Notes under the pieces: model-generated
Seen by the model: only the letters and a program-made list of their open reading frames with translations
Databases searched by the model: none
Told to the model about the DNA's origin: nothing
Part shown: positions 1-10,033 of the stretch, one piece after another
Position numbering within the stretch: the stretch's first letter is position 1
Layout of the letters: each line of letters begins with the position of its first letter
Program-made: the position numbers and the translations under genes
Assembly (NCBI GenBank): GCA_944325345.1
Contig: CALUZV010000007.1
Location: forward strand, 62,001 to 126,000
Direction of reading: 5' to 3'
DNA length: 64,000 nt
Origin: an uncultured Parabacteroides sp.
GTDB lineage: Bacteria > Bacteroidota > Bacteroidia > Bacteroidales > Tannerellaceae

Positions 1-329
1 AGGCCGACAATCTCGTCGGGGAGTGAAACCTGCTTTTTCTCGACAACCTCATAGTTTCGGATGACGTTGAGGATGACATTTGGGGCGACGAGGGCGATTC
101 GGTTGATTTCCGTATCATCGAAGAACTTGTCGGAAATCTTAATCATGCCCTTGGAACCGAATTTGTTGCTCGGCAGATTGTTGGCGATGGTGATGGTATT
201 GTTCTTCATCTTGTCCAACTCGAGAAGTGCGGCGACTTTAAACAGTTGGTGCGGGGGAATATGGTCGATGACGGTTCCGTTCTCGATGGCAGCGACCTGC
301 AATTCCTTATTATTTTCTATCATAGACAT
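1..329 (-). CDS. pyrI: Aspartate carbamoyltransferase regulatory chain, 3' end cut by the window edge
   Basis: The translation begins [20 protein letters not shown] and continues with HIPPHQLFK and a [15 protein letters not shown] stretch, which aligns with the N-terminal allosteric (nucleotide-binding) domain of PyrI. The family protein binds the catalytic trimers of PyrB and passes on feedback by CTP and ATP. Only about 109 residues are present, so the C-terminal zinc domain with its four cysteines lies outside the window. An in-frame ATG two codons later (start 323) is an alternative start. The gene follows pyrB by 15 nt on the same strand and is surely co-transcribed with it. Confidence 0.93.
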   Translation of the reverse strand, partial: MSMIENNKELQVAAIENGTVIDHIPPHQLFKVAALLELDKMKNNTITIANNLPSNKFGSKGMIKISDKFFDDTEINRIALVAPNVILNVIRNYEVVEKKQVSLPDEIVG

Positions 330-344
330 AGCGTGCTGAGTTTT

Positions 345-1259
345 TTAAATTTCGATACCTAAAACTTCACAAATGATGGCCTGCCGAGCGAATAAACCGT
401 TTCGCGCCTGCTGTATGTAGTAGGCTTTCGGGTTGTCATCGACGTCGTAGGCGATTTCGTTCACACGCGGAAGGGGGTGGAGGATACGCAAGTTGTCCCG
501 GCTGCCCTCGAGCATGGAATTTTTCAGAATATACACATTCTTGACGCGCTCGTATTCCTCAAGGTCGGTGAATCTTTCCCTTTGGACGCGCGTCATGTAG
601 AGGATGTCGCTTTGATTGATGATGTCTTCGGTGAAATCCGAGTGCTCGTAGTATTTGATGCCATGTTGATCGCAAAAATTCTTCTGCTCGTCAGGCATCT
701 TCAGCTCGTCGGGGGCGACGAAATGGAAAGTCGGGTTGAAATGCGACATTCCGACGATGAGCGAATGCACTGTCCGCCCGTACTTCAGGTCTCCGACCAT
801 GGTGATGGTGAGATCCTCCAGCTTCCCTTGTGTCTTGCGGATGGAATAGAGGTCCAGCATCGTCTGGGATGGGTGTTGATTGGCGCCGTCGCCCGCATTG
901 ATGATGGGGATGTTGGTAACTTCAGATGCATATCGTGCTGCTCCCTCCAGATAGTGCCTCATGATGATCAAATCTACGTAGTTGCTGACCATCAGGATGG
1001 TGTCTTTCAGCGTTTCTCCCTTAGATGAACTCGTCGTCGAGGCGTCTTGAAAGCCTATCACACGACCTCCAAGCCGATTTACGGCCGTCTCGAAGCTCAA
1101 TCGTGTACGTGTAGAGGGCTCGAAGAACAGTGTCGCTGCAACTTTGCCTTCCAGCAGCTTACGATTGGGGTTCTCTTCAAATTTCCGTGCGTTATCCAAG
1201 ATACGGAGGATGTCTTCCTTCGTACATTGTTCGATCGATACTAAACTTTTGCTTTTCAT
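345..1259 (-). CDS. pyrB: Aspartate carbamoyltransferase catalytic subunit
   Basis: The 304-residue product condenses carbamoyl phosphate with aspartate, the committed step of pyrimidine synthesis. The carbamoyl-phosphate loop [12 protein letters not shown] is at residues 46-57 and a [11 protein letters not shown] motif lies in the middle; length is normal for the family. The reading frame is open to an earlier ATG at 1289, but a good TAnnTTTG -7 element (1287-1294, minus strand) covers that codon, so it would not be transcribed. The start at 1259 ([11 protein letters not shown]) fits both the promoter and family alignment. pyrI follows immediately. Confidence 0.96.
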   Translation of the reverse strand: MKSKSLVSIEQCTKEDILRILDNARKFEENPNRKLLEGKVAATLFFEPSTRTRLSFETAVNRLGGRVIGFQDASTTSSSKGETLKDTILMVSNYVDLIIMRHYLEGAARYASEVTNIPIINAGDGANQHPSQTMLDLYSIRKTQGKLEDLTITMVGDLKYGRTVHSLIVGMSHFNPTFHFVAPDELKMPDEQKNFCDQHGIKYYEHSDFTEDIINQSDILYMTRVQRERFTDLEEYERVKNVYILKNSMLEGSRDNLRILHPLPRVNEIAYDVDDNPKAYYIQQARNGLFARQAIICEVLGIEI

Positions 1260-1286
1260 AGATTGCGTGAAATTTCGTCTTTCGGG

Positions 1287-1294
1287 CAAAGGTA
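1287..1294 (-). promoter_or_regulatory. -7 promoter element for pyrBI
   Basis: Read on the minus strand this is TACCTTTG, a perfect match to the Bacteroidota -7 consensus TAnnTTTG, about 28 nt upstream of the pyrB start codon. Confidence 0.7.
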
Positions 1295-1355
1295 TGAAAA
1301 ATCGCAGAAGTTACCCACTTTTTCCAAAACTTTTTCTCAATTTCTTGTTATTTCG

Positions 1356-2165
1356 TTATTTCAACCTTCCCTCCCACACAAAATAGCCTGAAAAAGATGC
1401 TTTGAGGTCTGTCGGTGCCTCAAAAATCCCAAAAACCGATGACCCGGACCCCGACATCGCCGCATAAACAGCCCCCGCCGCATACATCCTCTCCTTCACC
1501 TCCGCTATTTCGGGATATTTCGGGAAGACGCTTGCCTCGAAATCATTAACCACGGCGTTTTTCCACTCCCTGACGGGCAACTGCACCAGCTCTTTCAGCG
1601 ATTTCGTGGGCTTGCAGGGCTTCGCCTCCGCGTAGGCTTCGGCGGTGGAGACTGCCACCTCGGGTTTGACTAAACATAGGTAGTAGTCGGAGAGGTCGAG
1701 GGCGACGGGCTCCAATTGATCGCCGATTCCGGTCGCAAACGCCGGTACGTCTCGTATGAAAAAGGCGCAATCGGCCCCCAGCTCCGACGCAAGTTGTTCC
1801 AACCGCGCGTTTTCGATCGGGAGTTTCGCTACATCTCGCAATAATCGGAGCATGAAGGCCGCATCCGCCGACCCCCCTCCTATCCCGGCACCGAACGGGA
1901 TGGCTTTCATCAGGTGGATGGCCAATTGCGGGATTTCGTAGTGCACCTGCAGCTTCGCAAGTGCCTTCATGACGAGGTTTTTCTCCGCCGGCAGGTTTAC
2001 GGGTATGCCGCTTTGACAGAAAGTGGTCGCTTGCGCCGGTACAACTTCCAAAGCATCGCAGAAGGGGATAGGGTAGAAGACTGTTTCTATGTCGTGATAC
2101 CCGTCGGGGCGCTTCCGCACGATGTTGAGCCCCAAATTTATCTTTGCATTAGGGAAAACTATCAT
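1356..2165 (-). CDS. ispE: 4-diphosphocytidyl-2-C-methyl-D-erythritol kinase
   Basis: This 269-residue GHMP-family kinase phosphorylates CDP-methylerythritol in the MEP pathway of isoprenoid synthesis. It shows the N-terminal substrate motif NAKINLGLNI, the glycine-rich ATP loop PFGAGIGGGSADAA at residues 90-103 and the third GHMP motif MSGSGSSVFG near the C terminus. It is transcribed toward pyrB but has its own -7 element (TAACTTTG, 2188-2195), so it is probably a single transcription unit. Its 5' end faces the thiamine operon, which leaves a shared divergent control region of about 240 bp. Confidence 0.95.
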   Translation of the reverse strand: MIVFPNAKINLGLNIVRKRPDGYHDIETVFYPIPFCDALEVVPAQATTFCQSGIPVNLPAEKNLVMKALAKLQVHYEIPQLAIHLMKAIPFGAGIGGGSADAAFMLRLLRDVAKLPIENARLEQLASELGADCAFFIRDVPAFATGIGDQLEPVALDLSDYYLCLVKPEVAVSTAEAYAEAKPCKPTKSLKELVQLPVREWKNAVVNDFEASVFPKYPEIAEVKERMYAAGAVYAAMSGSGSSVFGIFEAPTDLKASFSGYFVWEGRLK

Positions 2166-2187
2166 AGCATCTTATCTTTTTTTCCTG

Positions 2188-2195
2188 CAAAGTTA
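2188..2195 (-). promoter_or_regulatory. -7 promoter element for ispE
   Basis: Minus-strand TAACTTTG matches TAnnTTTG and lies 23 nt upstream of the ispE ATG. Confidence 0.6.
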
Positions 2196-2261
2196 AATAA
2201 AAAATAAAAATACACCCGTTTTCTTCCGTTTTTATTCAGAATTTTGTTTATTTGTAGTCAG

Positions 2262-2340
2262 AAAACAAAGGGGTGCCCGTCCGTGGCTGAGATTATACCC
2301 TCCGAACCTGATGCAGGCCATGCTGCCGTAGGGATTGTTC
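2262..2340 (+). promoter_or_regulatory. TPP riboswitch (THI element) of the thiamine operon
   Basis: The conserved core is plain: AGGGGUGCC at 2269-2277, GGCUGAGA at 2285-2292, a CCGAACCUGAUGCAGG segment, and GUAGGGA ending near 2334. A short P1 helix can form between AACAA (2264-2268) and TTGTT (2335-2339). In the family, thiamine pyrophosphate binding switches off thiamine biosynthesis genes. Here the aptamer lies 68 nt before thiS. ACAAAGGGG (2265-2273) is also perfectly complementary over 9 nt to CCCCTTTGT (2371-2379), a plausible alternative pairing for the expression platform. Confidence 0.95.
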
Positions 2341-2407
2341 ACATCGTATTTTTCTTTCCCCGTTCGTCCCCCCCTTTGTATTTTCCGTATTAATTATTTA
2401 ATGTAAC

Positions 2408-2608
2408 ATGAAGATACAAGTAAACAATCAACCCCTGGAATGCAAGGACGACGCGGTACTGGCCGACGTCGCTTCCCTACTCGACCTGCCTGCTCAAGGC
2501 GTTGCCGTCGCCGTAAACAACAAGATGGTTCCGCGTGCCCAATGGCCCTATCATGCGATGGAGGAGGGCGATTCGCTCGTCGTCGTCCGTGCCTCGTGCG
2601 GGGGGTAG
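2408..2608 (+). CDS. thiS: Sulfur carrier protein ThiS
   Basis: This 66-residue ubiquitin-fold protein ends in the required Gly-Gly (RASCGG). In the pathway the C-terminal glycine is adenylated by ThiF, converted to a thiocarboxylate, and used by ThiG to supply sulfur to the thiazole ring. It is the first gene behind the TPP riboswitch. In the Bacteroides operons I remember, a thiE gene often follows thiS. Here a 355-nt non-coding gap with a dispersed repeat lies before thiG instead. Confidence 0.95.
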   Translation: MKIQVNNQPLECKDDAVLADVASLLDLPAQGVAVAVNNKMVPRAQWPYHAMEEGDSLVVVRASCGG

Positions 2609-2963
2609 GGCTTTCACCGCGCTGCGAATCCCGGCCCCTCCCCTACGATGGCCATTTGTAACCGGTTTCGTTGCACACTTCACGTGAAGATGTGCAGAAA
2701 ACGGGAGCAGAGTACCCATCTTCGCATGAAGATGCTTTGATGTTTAAGTCGGCATAACATCAGCAAACGAAGATTAACAATTCCCCAGGAAAACAAAGCA
2801 TCTTCGCGCGAATTTTAACTGTTCGCTGCCTACAAATGCCCGTTGCAGGTGTTTTCGGCCTATTCGGGCATACGCAGATAGGGTATTTCAATCTTTTTTA
2901 AAGATTGTTCAAGGTAAAACTAACTGAAAAAGTAAATTAATGTAAATTTAAAACCGAACGAAT
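2609..2963 (+). other. Non-coding gap between thiS and thiG
   Basis: This 355-nt gap has no credible gene on either strand. It contains an AACCGGTT palindrome near 2663, the 124-bp dispersed repeat copy A (2671-2794), a TTCGCGCGAA palindrome near 2807 and a hairpin pairing TGCCCG (2837-2842) with CGGGCA (2865-2870). I saw no obvious promoter for thiG, so thiG is probably read through from the riboswitch promoter, past these hairpins. Confidence 0.6.
2671..2794 (+). repeat. 124-bp dispersed intergenic repeat, copy A
   Basis: An ungapped copy of this sequence is present in inverted orientation at 45458-45581, with about 10 mismatches in 124 (roughly 92% identity, counted by eye). It runs from TTGCACACTTCACGTGAAG to TTCCCCAGGAAAAC. 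It contains perfect or near-perfect palindromes (CTTCACGTGAAG centred at 2683.5, CATCTTCGCATGAAGATG centred at 2725.5, exactly 42 bp apart) and a TGATGTT...AACATCA hairpin. No reading frame is conserved. It could be a mobile non-coding unit (MITE-like) or a structured RNA. Confidence 0.85.
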
Positions 2964-3740
2964 ATGCAAGATTTAGTGATTGCGGGAAAATCGTTCTCTT
3001 CCCGCCTCTTCCTCGGAACGGGGAAGTTCAAGTCTAACGTGCAAATGGAGAATGCAATCCTTTCTTCAGGCACTGAAATGGTTACGATGGCCATGAAACG
3101 CATCGACCTGGGCAATGCCGAGGACGATATGCTCAAACACATCCAACATCCGGGCATTCAGCTCCTGCCGAATACCTCCGGCGTGCGCGACGCGGACGAG
3201 GCCGTCTTCGCCGCACAAATGGCGCGCGAAGCTTTTGGCACGAACTGGCTCAAGTTGGAAATCCATCCCGATCCTCGGTACTTGTTGCCCGATCCGGTGG
3301 AGACCCTCAAGGCAACAGAGCAACTTGTCAAGCTCGGATTCATCGTTTTACCTTATTGTCAGGCAGACCCGGTCCTCTGCAAGCGTCTCGAAGAGGTCGG
3401 AGCGGCCACCGTCATGCCGCTTGCGGCCCCCATCGGTACAAATAAGGGACTTGCAACGCGCGAAATGCTCAAAATCATCATCAGCCAGGCGGATGTACCC
3501 ATCGTAGTGGACGCCGGCATCGGTGCTCCAAGTCATGCAGCCGAAGCAATGGAGCTCGGCGCCGACGCCGTACTGGTCAACACCGCGATTGCGGTCGCCG
3601 GCGACCCCGAACGCATGGCTGCAGCCTTCCGCCAGGCCGTCATCGCCGGGCGAGAGGCATACGAAGCCGGACTCGGGGGCATCAGCGAAAGTTTGGAGGC
3701 ATCCGCATCCTCGCCACTCACCGCTTTCTTGAATGAATAA
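2964..3740 (+). CDS. thiG: Thiazole synthase
   Basis: The 258-residue (beta/alpha)8 enzyme builds the thiazole phosphate of thiamine from deoxyxylulose phosphate, dehydroglycine (from ThiH) and sulfur carried on ThiS. The start [17 protein letters not shown] and the [17 protein letters not shown] segment, whose lysine forms the Schiff base in family members, are both clear, as is the phosphate-binding end [12 protein letters not shown]. It is 22 nt upstream of thiC. Length and start are typical. Confidence 0.96.
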   Translation: MQDLVIAGKSFSSRLFLGTGKFKSNVQMENAILSSGTEMVTMAMKRIDLGNAEDDMLKHIQHPGIQLLPNTSGVRDADEAVFAAQMAREAFGTNWLKLEIHPDPRYLLPDPVETLKATEQLVKLGFIVLPYCQADPVLCKRLEEVGAATVMPLAAPIGTNKGLATREMLKIIISQADVPIVVDAGIGAPSHAAEAMELGADAVLVNTAIAVAGDPERMAAAFRQAVIAGREAYEAGLGGISESLEASASSPLTAFLNE

Positions 3741-3750
3741 TAACTTGTAA

Positions 3751-5457
<1,707 letters not shown>

Positions 5458-5537
5458 CAACCTACGGAGGCACGGAAACGGCCGTCGGCGACAATCCGTC
5501 GCGGCGCAAGCCCGTGCCTTCAGCAAAAAACGATAAT

Positions 5538-6674
5538 ATGTTCTCAGACGAATTAGCAAAAATTGATTGGGACGAGACGACGGAGCGCATCAACTCGATG
5601 ACCGAGGCCGATGTCCTACGCGCGCTCGTGAAGGAACACTTGGATGTGGACGATTTTATGGCGTTGATATCGCCGGCCGCCACGCCGCATCTGGAGACGA
5701 TGGCCCGGCTGAGCGCGAAATACACGCGCGAGCGGTTTGGCAATACCATGTCGATGTTTATCCCGCTTTACATCACGAATTCGTGCACGAACTCGTGCGT
5801 GTACTGTGGATTCCACGTCAGCAACCCGATGAAGCGGACCATCTTGACGGAAACGGAGATTGTCAACGAGTATAAGGCCATCAAACGGTTGGCGCCGTTC
5901 GAAAACCTGCTGCTGGTAACGGGCGAGAACCCGGTGAAGGCCGGCGTACCGTATATAGCGCGCGCGCTCGACCTGGCGAAGCCGTATTTTGCCAATCTGA
6001 AGATTGAAGTCATGCCGCTTTCGGCCGACGAATACCGCGAGTTGACGCGCCACGGGATGAACGGCGTGATTTGTTTCCAGGAAACATACCACAAGTCCAA
6101 TTATAACCTGTATCATCCGAGAGGTATGAAAGCAAACTTCGATTGGCGGGTGAATGGGTTCGACCGTATGGGTGAGGCAGGTGTCCATAGCATTGGGATG
6201 GGCGTCCTGCTGGGTCTGGAGAAGGAATGGCGGACGGATATAACCATGATGGCGCATCATCTGCGTTACCTCCAAAAACATTACTGGAAAACAAAGTACA
6301 GTTTTAACTTCCCCAGGATGCGGCCATCTGAAAACGGCGGCTTCCAGCCGAATGTTGTCGTAAATGACCGCGAGTTGGCCCAGGTTACGTTTGCAACGCG
6401 GATTTTTGACCACGATGTGGACATCTCGTACTCGACGCGAGAAAATGCGGCCTTTCGCGACCACATGGCACGTCTCGGCGTAACGACAATGAGTGCAGAG
6501 AGCAAGACAGAGCCCGGCGGCTACTTTTCTTACCCGCAAACACTCGAACAATTCCACGTCAGCGACGAGCGGACAGCGAAGGAGGTAACGGCAGCCCTGA
6601 AAAACATCGGCGTCGAGCCGGTGTGGAAGGACTGGGACCAATCGTTCGACGCCGGACACCTCAAGCGCGACTGA
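5538..6674 (+). CDS. thiH: 2-iminoacetate synthase ThiH
   Basis: ThiH is a radical-SAM tyrosine lyase that yields dehydroglycine for the ThiG reaction. The cluster motif is C83, C87 and C90 in NSCTNSCVYCGF. I place the start at 5538 because MFSDELAKIDWDETT matches the usual Bacteroidales N terminus. The frame is also open from an ATG at 5454 that overlaps the thiC stop (ATGA) and would add 28 low-complexity residues, so translational coupling from that codon cannot be ruled out. A strong hairpin follows before thiF. Confidence 0.94.
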   Translation: MFSDELAKIDWDETTERINSMTEADVLRALVKEHLDVDDFMALISPAATPHLETMARLSAKYTRERFGNTMSMFIPLYITNSCTNSCVYCGFHVSNPMKRTILTETEIVNEYKAIKRLAPFENLLLVTGENPVKAGVPYIARALDLAKPYFANLKIEVMPLSADEYRELTRHGMNGVICFQETYHKSNYNLYHPRGMKANFDWRVNGFDRMGEAGVHSIGMGVLLGLEKEWRTDITMMAHHLRYLQKHYWKTKYSFNFPRMRPSENGGFQPNVVVNDRELAQVTFATRIFDHDVDISYSTRENAAFRDHMARLGVTTMSAESKTEPGGYFSYPQTLEQFHVSDERTAKEVTAALKNIGVEPVWKDWDQSFDAGHLKRD

Positions 6675-6682
6675 ATCTCCCC

Positions 6683-6719
6683 GGAAGCAAAGGCGGCGAC
6701 GACCGGCGCCCTTGCTTCC
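6683..6719 (+). other. Hairpin between thiH and thiF
   Basis: GGAAGCAA (6683-6690) pairs with TTGCTTCC (6712-6719), and four more pairs form after one mismatch. No T-run follows, so this is more likely an RNA-processing or attenuation structure that sets the thiF level than a complete terminator. Confidence 0.55.
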
Positions 6720-6749
6720 CCCAATCACAAACGAAAACATAGACACGCG

Positions 6750-7460
6750 ATGGAACAGGAACTCGACAGAGAACGATACGCACGGCACATCGCCCTGCAG
6801 GGCATCGGCGAAGAGGGGCAGAGGAAGCTCGCCCGGGCGCGGGTGCTGGTCGTGGGCGTAGGAGGGCTGGGGTCGCCCGCTGCCTTGTATCTTGCGGCCG
6901 CAGGAGTAGGGGAGATAGGGCTGGTGGATGATGATACGGTCAGCCTCTCCAACTTGCAGCGGCAGATATTGTATAAAGAGGGCGAAGTAGGGATGCCGAA
7001 AGTCGCCTGCGCACGGAAAAGGCTGGAGGAGATGAATGGCGAGGTGAAGGTGAAGGAATATTTTTGTCGGATGACGGCAAGTAACGCAGCAAGTCTAATT
7101 TCAGGCTATGATTTGGTAGTTGATGGGACGGATACGTTCGCCGCACGCTATTTGATAGGAGATGTAACAGCGCAGCTCGCCATTCCTTATATATATGGGG
7201 CAATCCGCGAGTACGATGGCCAAGTTTCAGTCTTCAATCTCCCGGATGGCCGCGCCTACCGCAATCTGTATCCCGACGAAGAGGCACTCCTCTCGATGAA
7301 GCGTACGGAAACGGGCGTGGTTGGTGTTCTGCCCGGCATCGTAGGCTCGGTGGAGGCTGCAGAAGCCATCAAGGTGATCACCGGATGCGGAACCCCGCTC
7401 TCCGGAAAGCTCTGGACAATCGACATCTTGACAATGCAAAGCTACATTTTGTCATTTTAA
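6750..7460 (+). CDS. thiF: ThiF/MoeB/HesA-family ThiS adenylyltransferase lacking the usual cysteines
   Basis: The 236-residue protein has the E1-like fold: RYARHIALQGIG, the nucleotide loop VVGVGGLGSP (residues 35-43), LSNLQRQILY and VDGTDTFAARYLIGD. Position in the thi operon points to ThiS activation. Oddly, it lacks the four zinc-binding cysteines and the sulfur-transfer cysteine of E. coli ThiF: the segment usually read as C-x-E-x-GVxGVLPG reads RTETGVVGVLPG here. The only cysteines are in VACARK, EYFCRM and ITGCG. It could adenylate ThiS but would need another route for the sulfur step; a function in other cofactor pathways is possible. Confidence 0.86.
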   Translation: MEQELDRERYARHIALQGIGEEGQRKLARARVLVVGVGGLGSPAALYLAAAGVGEIGLVDDDTVSLSNLQRQILYKEGEVGMPKVACARKRLEEMNGEVKVKEYFCRMTASNAASLISGYDLVVDGTDTFAARYLIGDVTAQLAIPYIYGAIREYDGQVSVFNLPDGRAYRNLYPDEEALLSMKRTETGVVGVLPGIVGSVEAAEAIKVITGCGTPLSGKLWTIDILTMQSYILSF

Positions 7461-7529
7461 GATAAATTATTTGCGATTGTCGTTGCAAAAGACTACTTTC
7501 GTTCCTTCTAAAACGAAGGAGATAAAGTT

Positions 7530-8354
7530 ATGAGTTATAAGAATTACCTTTACATTGCTATTCGGGCAGCGATAGATGCTGGCAAAGTCATCATGGATAT
7601 TTATCAGAATCCGGCATCGGATTTCGGGATTGAGCATAAGGCCGACAATTCGCCGCTGACGTTGGCGGACAAAGCATCTGACAAATTGATTATGGAGGCG
7701 TTAGCTGCCACTCCTTTTCCCATCTTGAGCGAAGAAGAGAAACAAATCCCATACGAGGAACGGAAGAAATGGAAAGTTTTTTGGTTAGTCGATCCGCTGG
7801 ACGGGACGAAAGAATTTATCAAGAAGAACGGCGAGTTTACGGTCAATATCGCTTTGGTTGAGAAAGGCGTGCCGGTCTTGGGCGTAATCTACGTCCCGGT
7901 ACGGAAGGAACTCTACTATGCCTGCGACGAGATAGGAGCCTACAAACTAACGAACGTAGATAGCGACCAGCAGCCCGCCATCGCAGATATTCTGGAAAAG
8001 GCCGTACGCCTGCCGATGGCTTCAGCCCACCAAGGCATTGTGGTTGTTTCGTCCCGTTCGCACCAGACCGAAGATACGACCCGCTATATCGATAATCTGC
8101 GGAAGCGAGGACAGCCGGTAACCTTGATAAATAGTGGGAGCAGCCTGAAAATCTGTTTGGTGGCAGAGGGTTCAGCCGATGTATATCCGCGTTTCGCCCC
8201 GACGATGGAGTGGGATACGGCGGCAGGCCATGCCATTGCCCGGGCAGCCGGATGCAATATTTTCTATATCGACGAGAAGACACCTTTGAAATACAATAAG
8301 GAAGACTTGACGAATCCGTGGTTCATCGTCAAACCGCTTTCTCCTATTTGTTGA
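7530..8354 (+). CDS. cysQ: 3'(2'),5'-bisphosphate nucleotidase CysQ
   Basis: The 274-residue inositol-monophosphatase-family enzyme dephosphorylates 3'-phosphoadenosine-5'-phosphate (PAP), the toxic by-product of PAPS-dependent sulfonation. The metal-binding motif DPLDGTKEF is at residues 88-96, preceded by an acidic EEE near 68-70, and the second motif EWDTAAGHAIA is near the C terminus. As first gene of a cluster that makes and uses PAPS, its place fits PAP recycling. A weak hairpin (TTTTCG 8369-8374 with CGAAAA 8383-8388) follows the gene. Confidence 0.94.
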   Translation: MSYKNYLYIAIRAAIDAGKVIMDIYQNPASDFGIEHKADNSPLTLADKASDKLIMEALAATPFPILSEEEKQIPYEERKKWKVFWLVDPLDGTKEFIKKNGEFTVNIALVEKGVPVLGVIYVPVRKELYYACDEIGAYKLTNVDSDQQPAIADILEKAVRLPMASAHQGIVVVSSRSHQTEDTTRYIDNLRKRGQPVTLINSGSSLKICLVAEGSADVYPRFAPTMEWDTAAGHAIARAAGCNIFYIDEKTPLKYNKEDLTNPWFIVKPLSPIC

Positions 8355-8425
8355 ATCTGTTGGTCTGTTTTTCGTTTGAAAGCGAAAATGCCGAGGTTTT
8401 TGTCAGATGTGTGTCAATATCTTCT

Positions 8426-8433
8426 TATATTTG
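8426..8433 (+). promoter_or_regulatory. -7 promoter element before the SLC13 permease gene
   Basis: TATATTTG matches TAnnTTTG and lies 37 nt before the ATG. A TTTG at 8399-8402 could be the -33 element, at slightly long spacing. Confidence 0.55.
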
Positions 8434-8470
8434 CGCCCTGTTCTGAAAAAATAAAGAAAGAAAAGAAGGC

Positions 8471-10021
8471 ATGAATTTCGAAATATTGTTTGTCCTGCTG
8501 GCATTGGTAGGCATGGTGGCGGCGTTGATATGGGACCGGATGCGTCCGGGCATGGTGTTGCTTACGGTTGCAGTCCTGTTTCTCTGTTTTGGGATATTGA
8601 CACCCAAGGAAATGCTGGAAGGATTCAGCAACAAGGGAATGATAACGGTGGCGCTTTTATTCCTGGTGAGCGAAGGTATCCGACAAAGTGGCGCTTTGGG
8701 ACAAGTCATCCAAAAACTGTTGCCCCAGAAAGATACTACGGTATTCAAAGCTCAGTTGCGGATGTTGCCGCCGATTGCCTTTATCTCAGCATTCTTGAAC
8801 AATACGCCGGTGGTGGTTATCTTCGCCCCTATCATCAAGCGATGGGCAGAAGCTGTGAAGCTGCCGGCTACCAAGTTTCTGATACCTTTATCTTATATGA
8901 CTGTCCTTGGCGGCCTTTGCACCTTGATAGGGACATCGACCAATCTGGTAGTGCACGGCATGATATTGGAGGCTGGCTACGAAGGCTTCTCGATGTTTGA
9001 GTTAGGTAAGGTCGGGGTAGTCATTACGCTTGTCGGGATGATTTATTTGTTTGTCGTTTCAAAAAAATTGCTTCCCGACACACCTTCCAATAATAGCGAG
9101 GACGAATCAGCCGAAGAAGAAACGGGCCTCCATCGTGTCGAAGCCGTCTTAGGTGCACGTTTCCCTGGTATAAACAAGACATTAGGAGAGTTTAATTTTA
9201 CACGCCATTACGGGGCTATCGTAAAAGAAGTCATCCGTGGTGGCGTTCGTTATACCCAGAACTTAGATAAGGTTCGCTTGTATGAAGGGGATACGTTAGT
9301 CCTTTGGGCAGACGACACCTTCATCCCGACATGGGGAGAGTCCAGCGTCTTCCTGATGTTGGCCAACGGACGCGACCCGCAGGAGAAAGTATCTCCCAAG
9401 AAGCGCTGGCTGGCGCTGGGCTTGCTCATCTTTATGATTGTGGGAGCAACCATCGGAGAACTGCCTATGTTCAAGGAAATGTTCCCCGATATGCAGCTGG
9501 ATATGTTCTTTTTTGCCTGCATTACCACCATCATCATGGCATGGACAAAGATTTTCCCGCCGAAGAAATATACCAAATACATATCGTGGGATATCTTGAT
9601 TACTATCGCTTGTGCCTTCGCTATCGCCAAAGCGATGGAGAATTCCGGCATGGCGGATATGGTTGCCAAGGCGATTATCGGGATGACAGACCAGTTAGGC
9701 CCCTTTGCTCTGCTGGCGGTTATCTATCTTATCACCAATTTGATTACCGAATTGATAACGAACAATGCGGCGGCGGCATTGAGTTTTCCTATCGCCATGT
9801 CGGTAGCCGCCCAGTTGGGTGTGGACCCGAAGCCTTTCTTCGTGGTGGTTTGTATCGCGGCTTCGGCGGCCTTCAGTACGCCTATCGGATATCAGACCCA
9901 CCTGATTGTGCAGGGTGTCGGCGGGTATAAGTTCATGGATTTCGTCAAGGTAGGTCTGCCGTTGAATTTAATCGTTTTCCTGATATCTGTATTCCTCATA
10001 CCGTATATATGGGAGTTTTAA
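8471..10021 (+). CDS. SLC13/DASS-family permease, likely sulfate uptake
   Basis: This 516-residue integral membrane protein has about eleven hydrophobic segments and the DASS signatures SAFLNNTPVVVIFAP in the first half and ITNNAAAALSFPIAMS with SAAFSTPIGYQTH in the second. A hydrophilic stretch at about residues 200-300 contains a TrkA-C-like (RCK_C) domain with the pattern HYGAIVKEVIRGG...YEGDTLVLWAD. Many bacterial relatives carry two such domains; I see one. Sitting between cysQ and cysC, it most likely brings in sulfate. Other SLC13 substrates such as dicarboxylates are possible. Confidence 0.85.
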   Translation: MNFEILFVLLALVGMVAALIWDRMRPGMVLLTVAVLFLCFGILTPKEMLEGFSNKGMITVALLFLVSEGIRQSGALGQVIQKLLPQKDTTVFKAQLRMLPPIAFISAFLNNTPVVVIFAPIIKRWAEAVKLPATKFLIPLSYMTVLGGLCTLIGTSTNLVVHGMILEAGYEGFSMFELGKVGVVITLVGMIYLFVVSKKLLPDTPSNNSEDESAEEETGLHRVEAVLGARFPGINKTLGEFNFTRHYGAIVKEVIRGGVRYTQNLDKVRLYEGDTLVLWADDTFIPTWGESSVFLMLANGRDPQEKVSPKKRWLALGLLIFMIVGATIGELPMFKEMFPDMQLDMFFFACITTIIMAWTKIFPPKKYTKYISWDILITIACAFAIAKAMENSGMADMVAKAIIGMTDQLGPFALLAVIYLITNLITELITNNAAAALSFPIAMSVAAQLGVDPKPFFVVVCIAASAAFSTPIGYQTHLIVQGVGGYKFMDFVKVGLPLNLIVFLISVFLIPYIWEF

Positions 10022-10033
10022 TCATTAAACATC

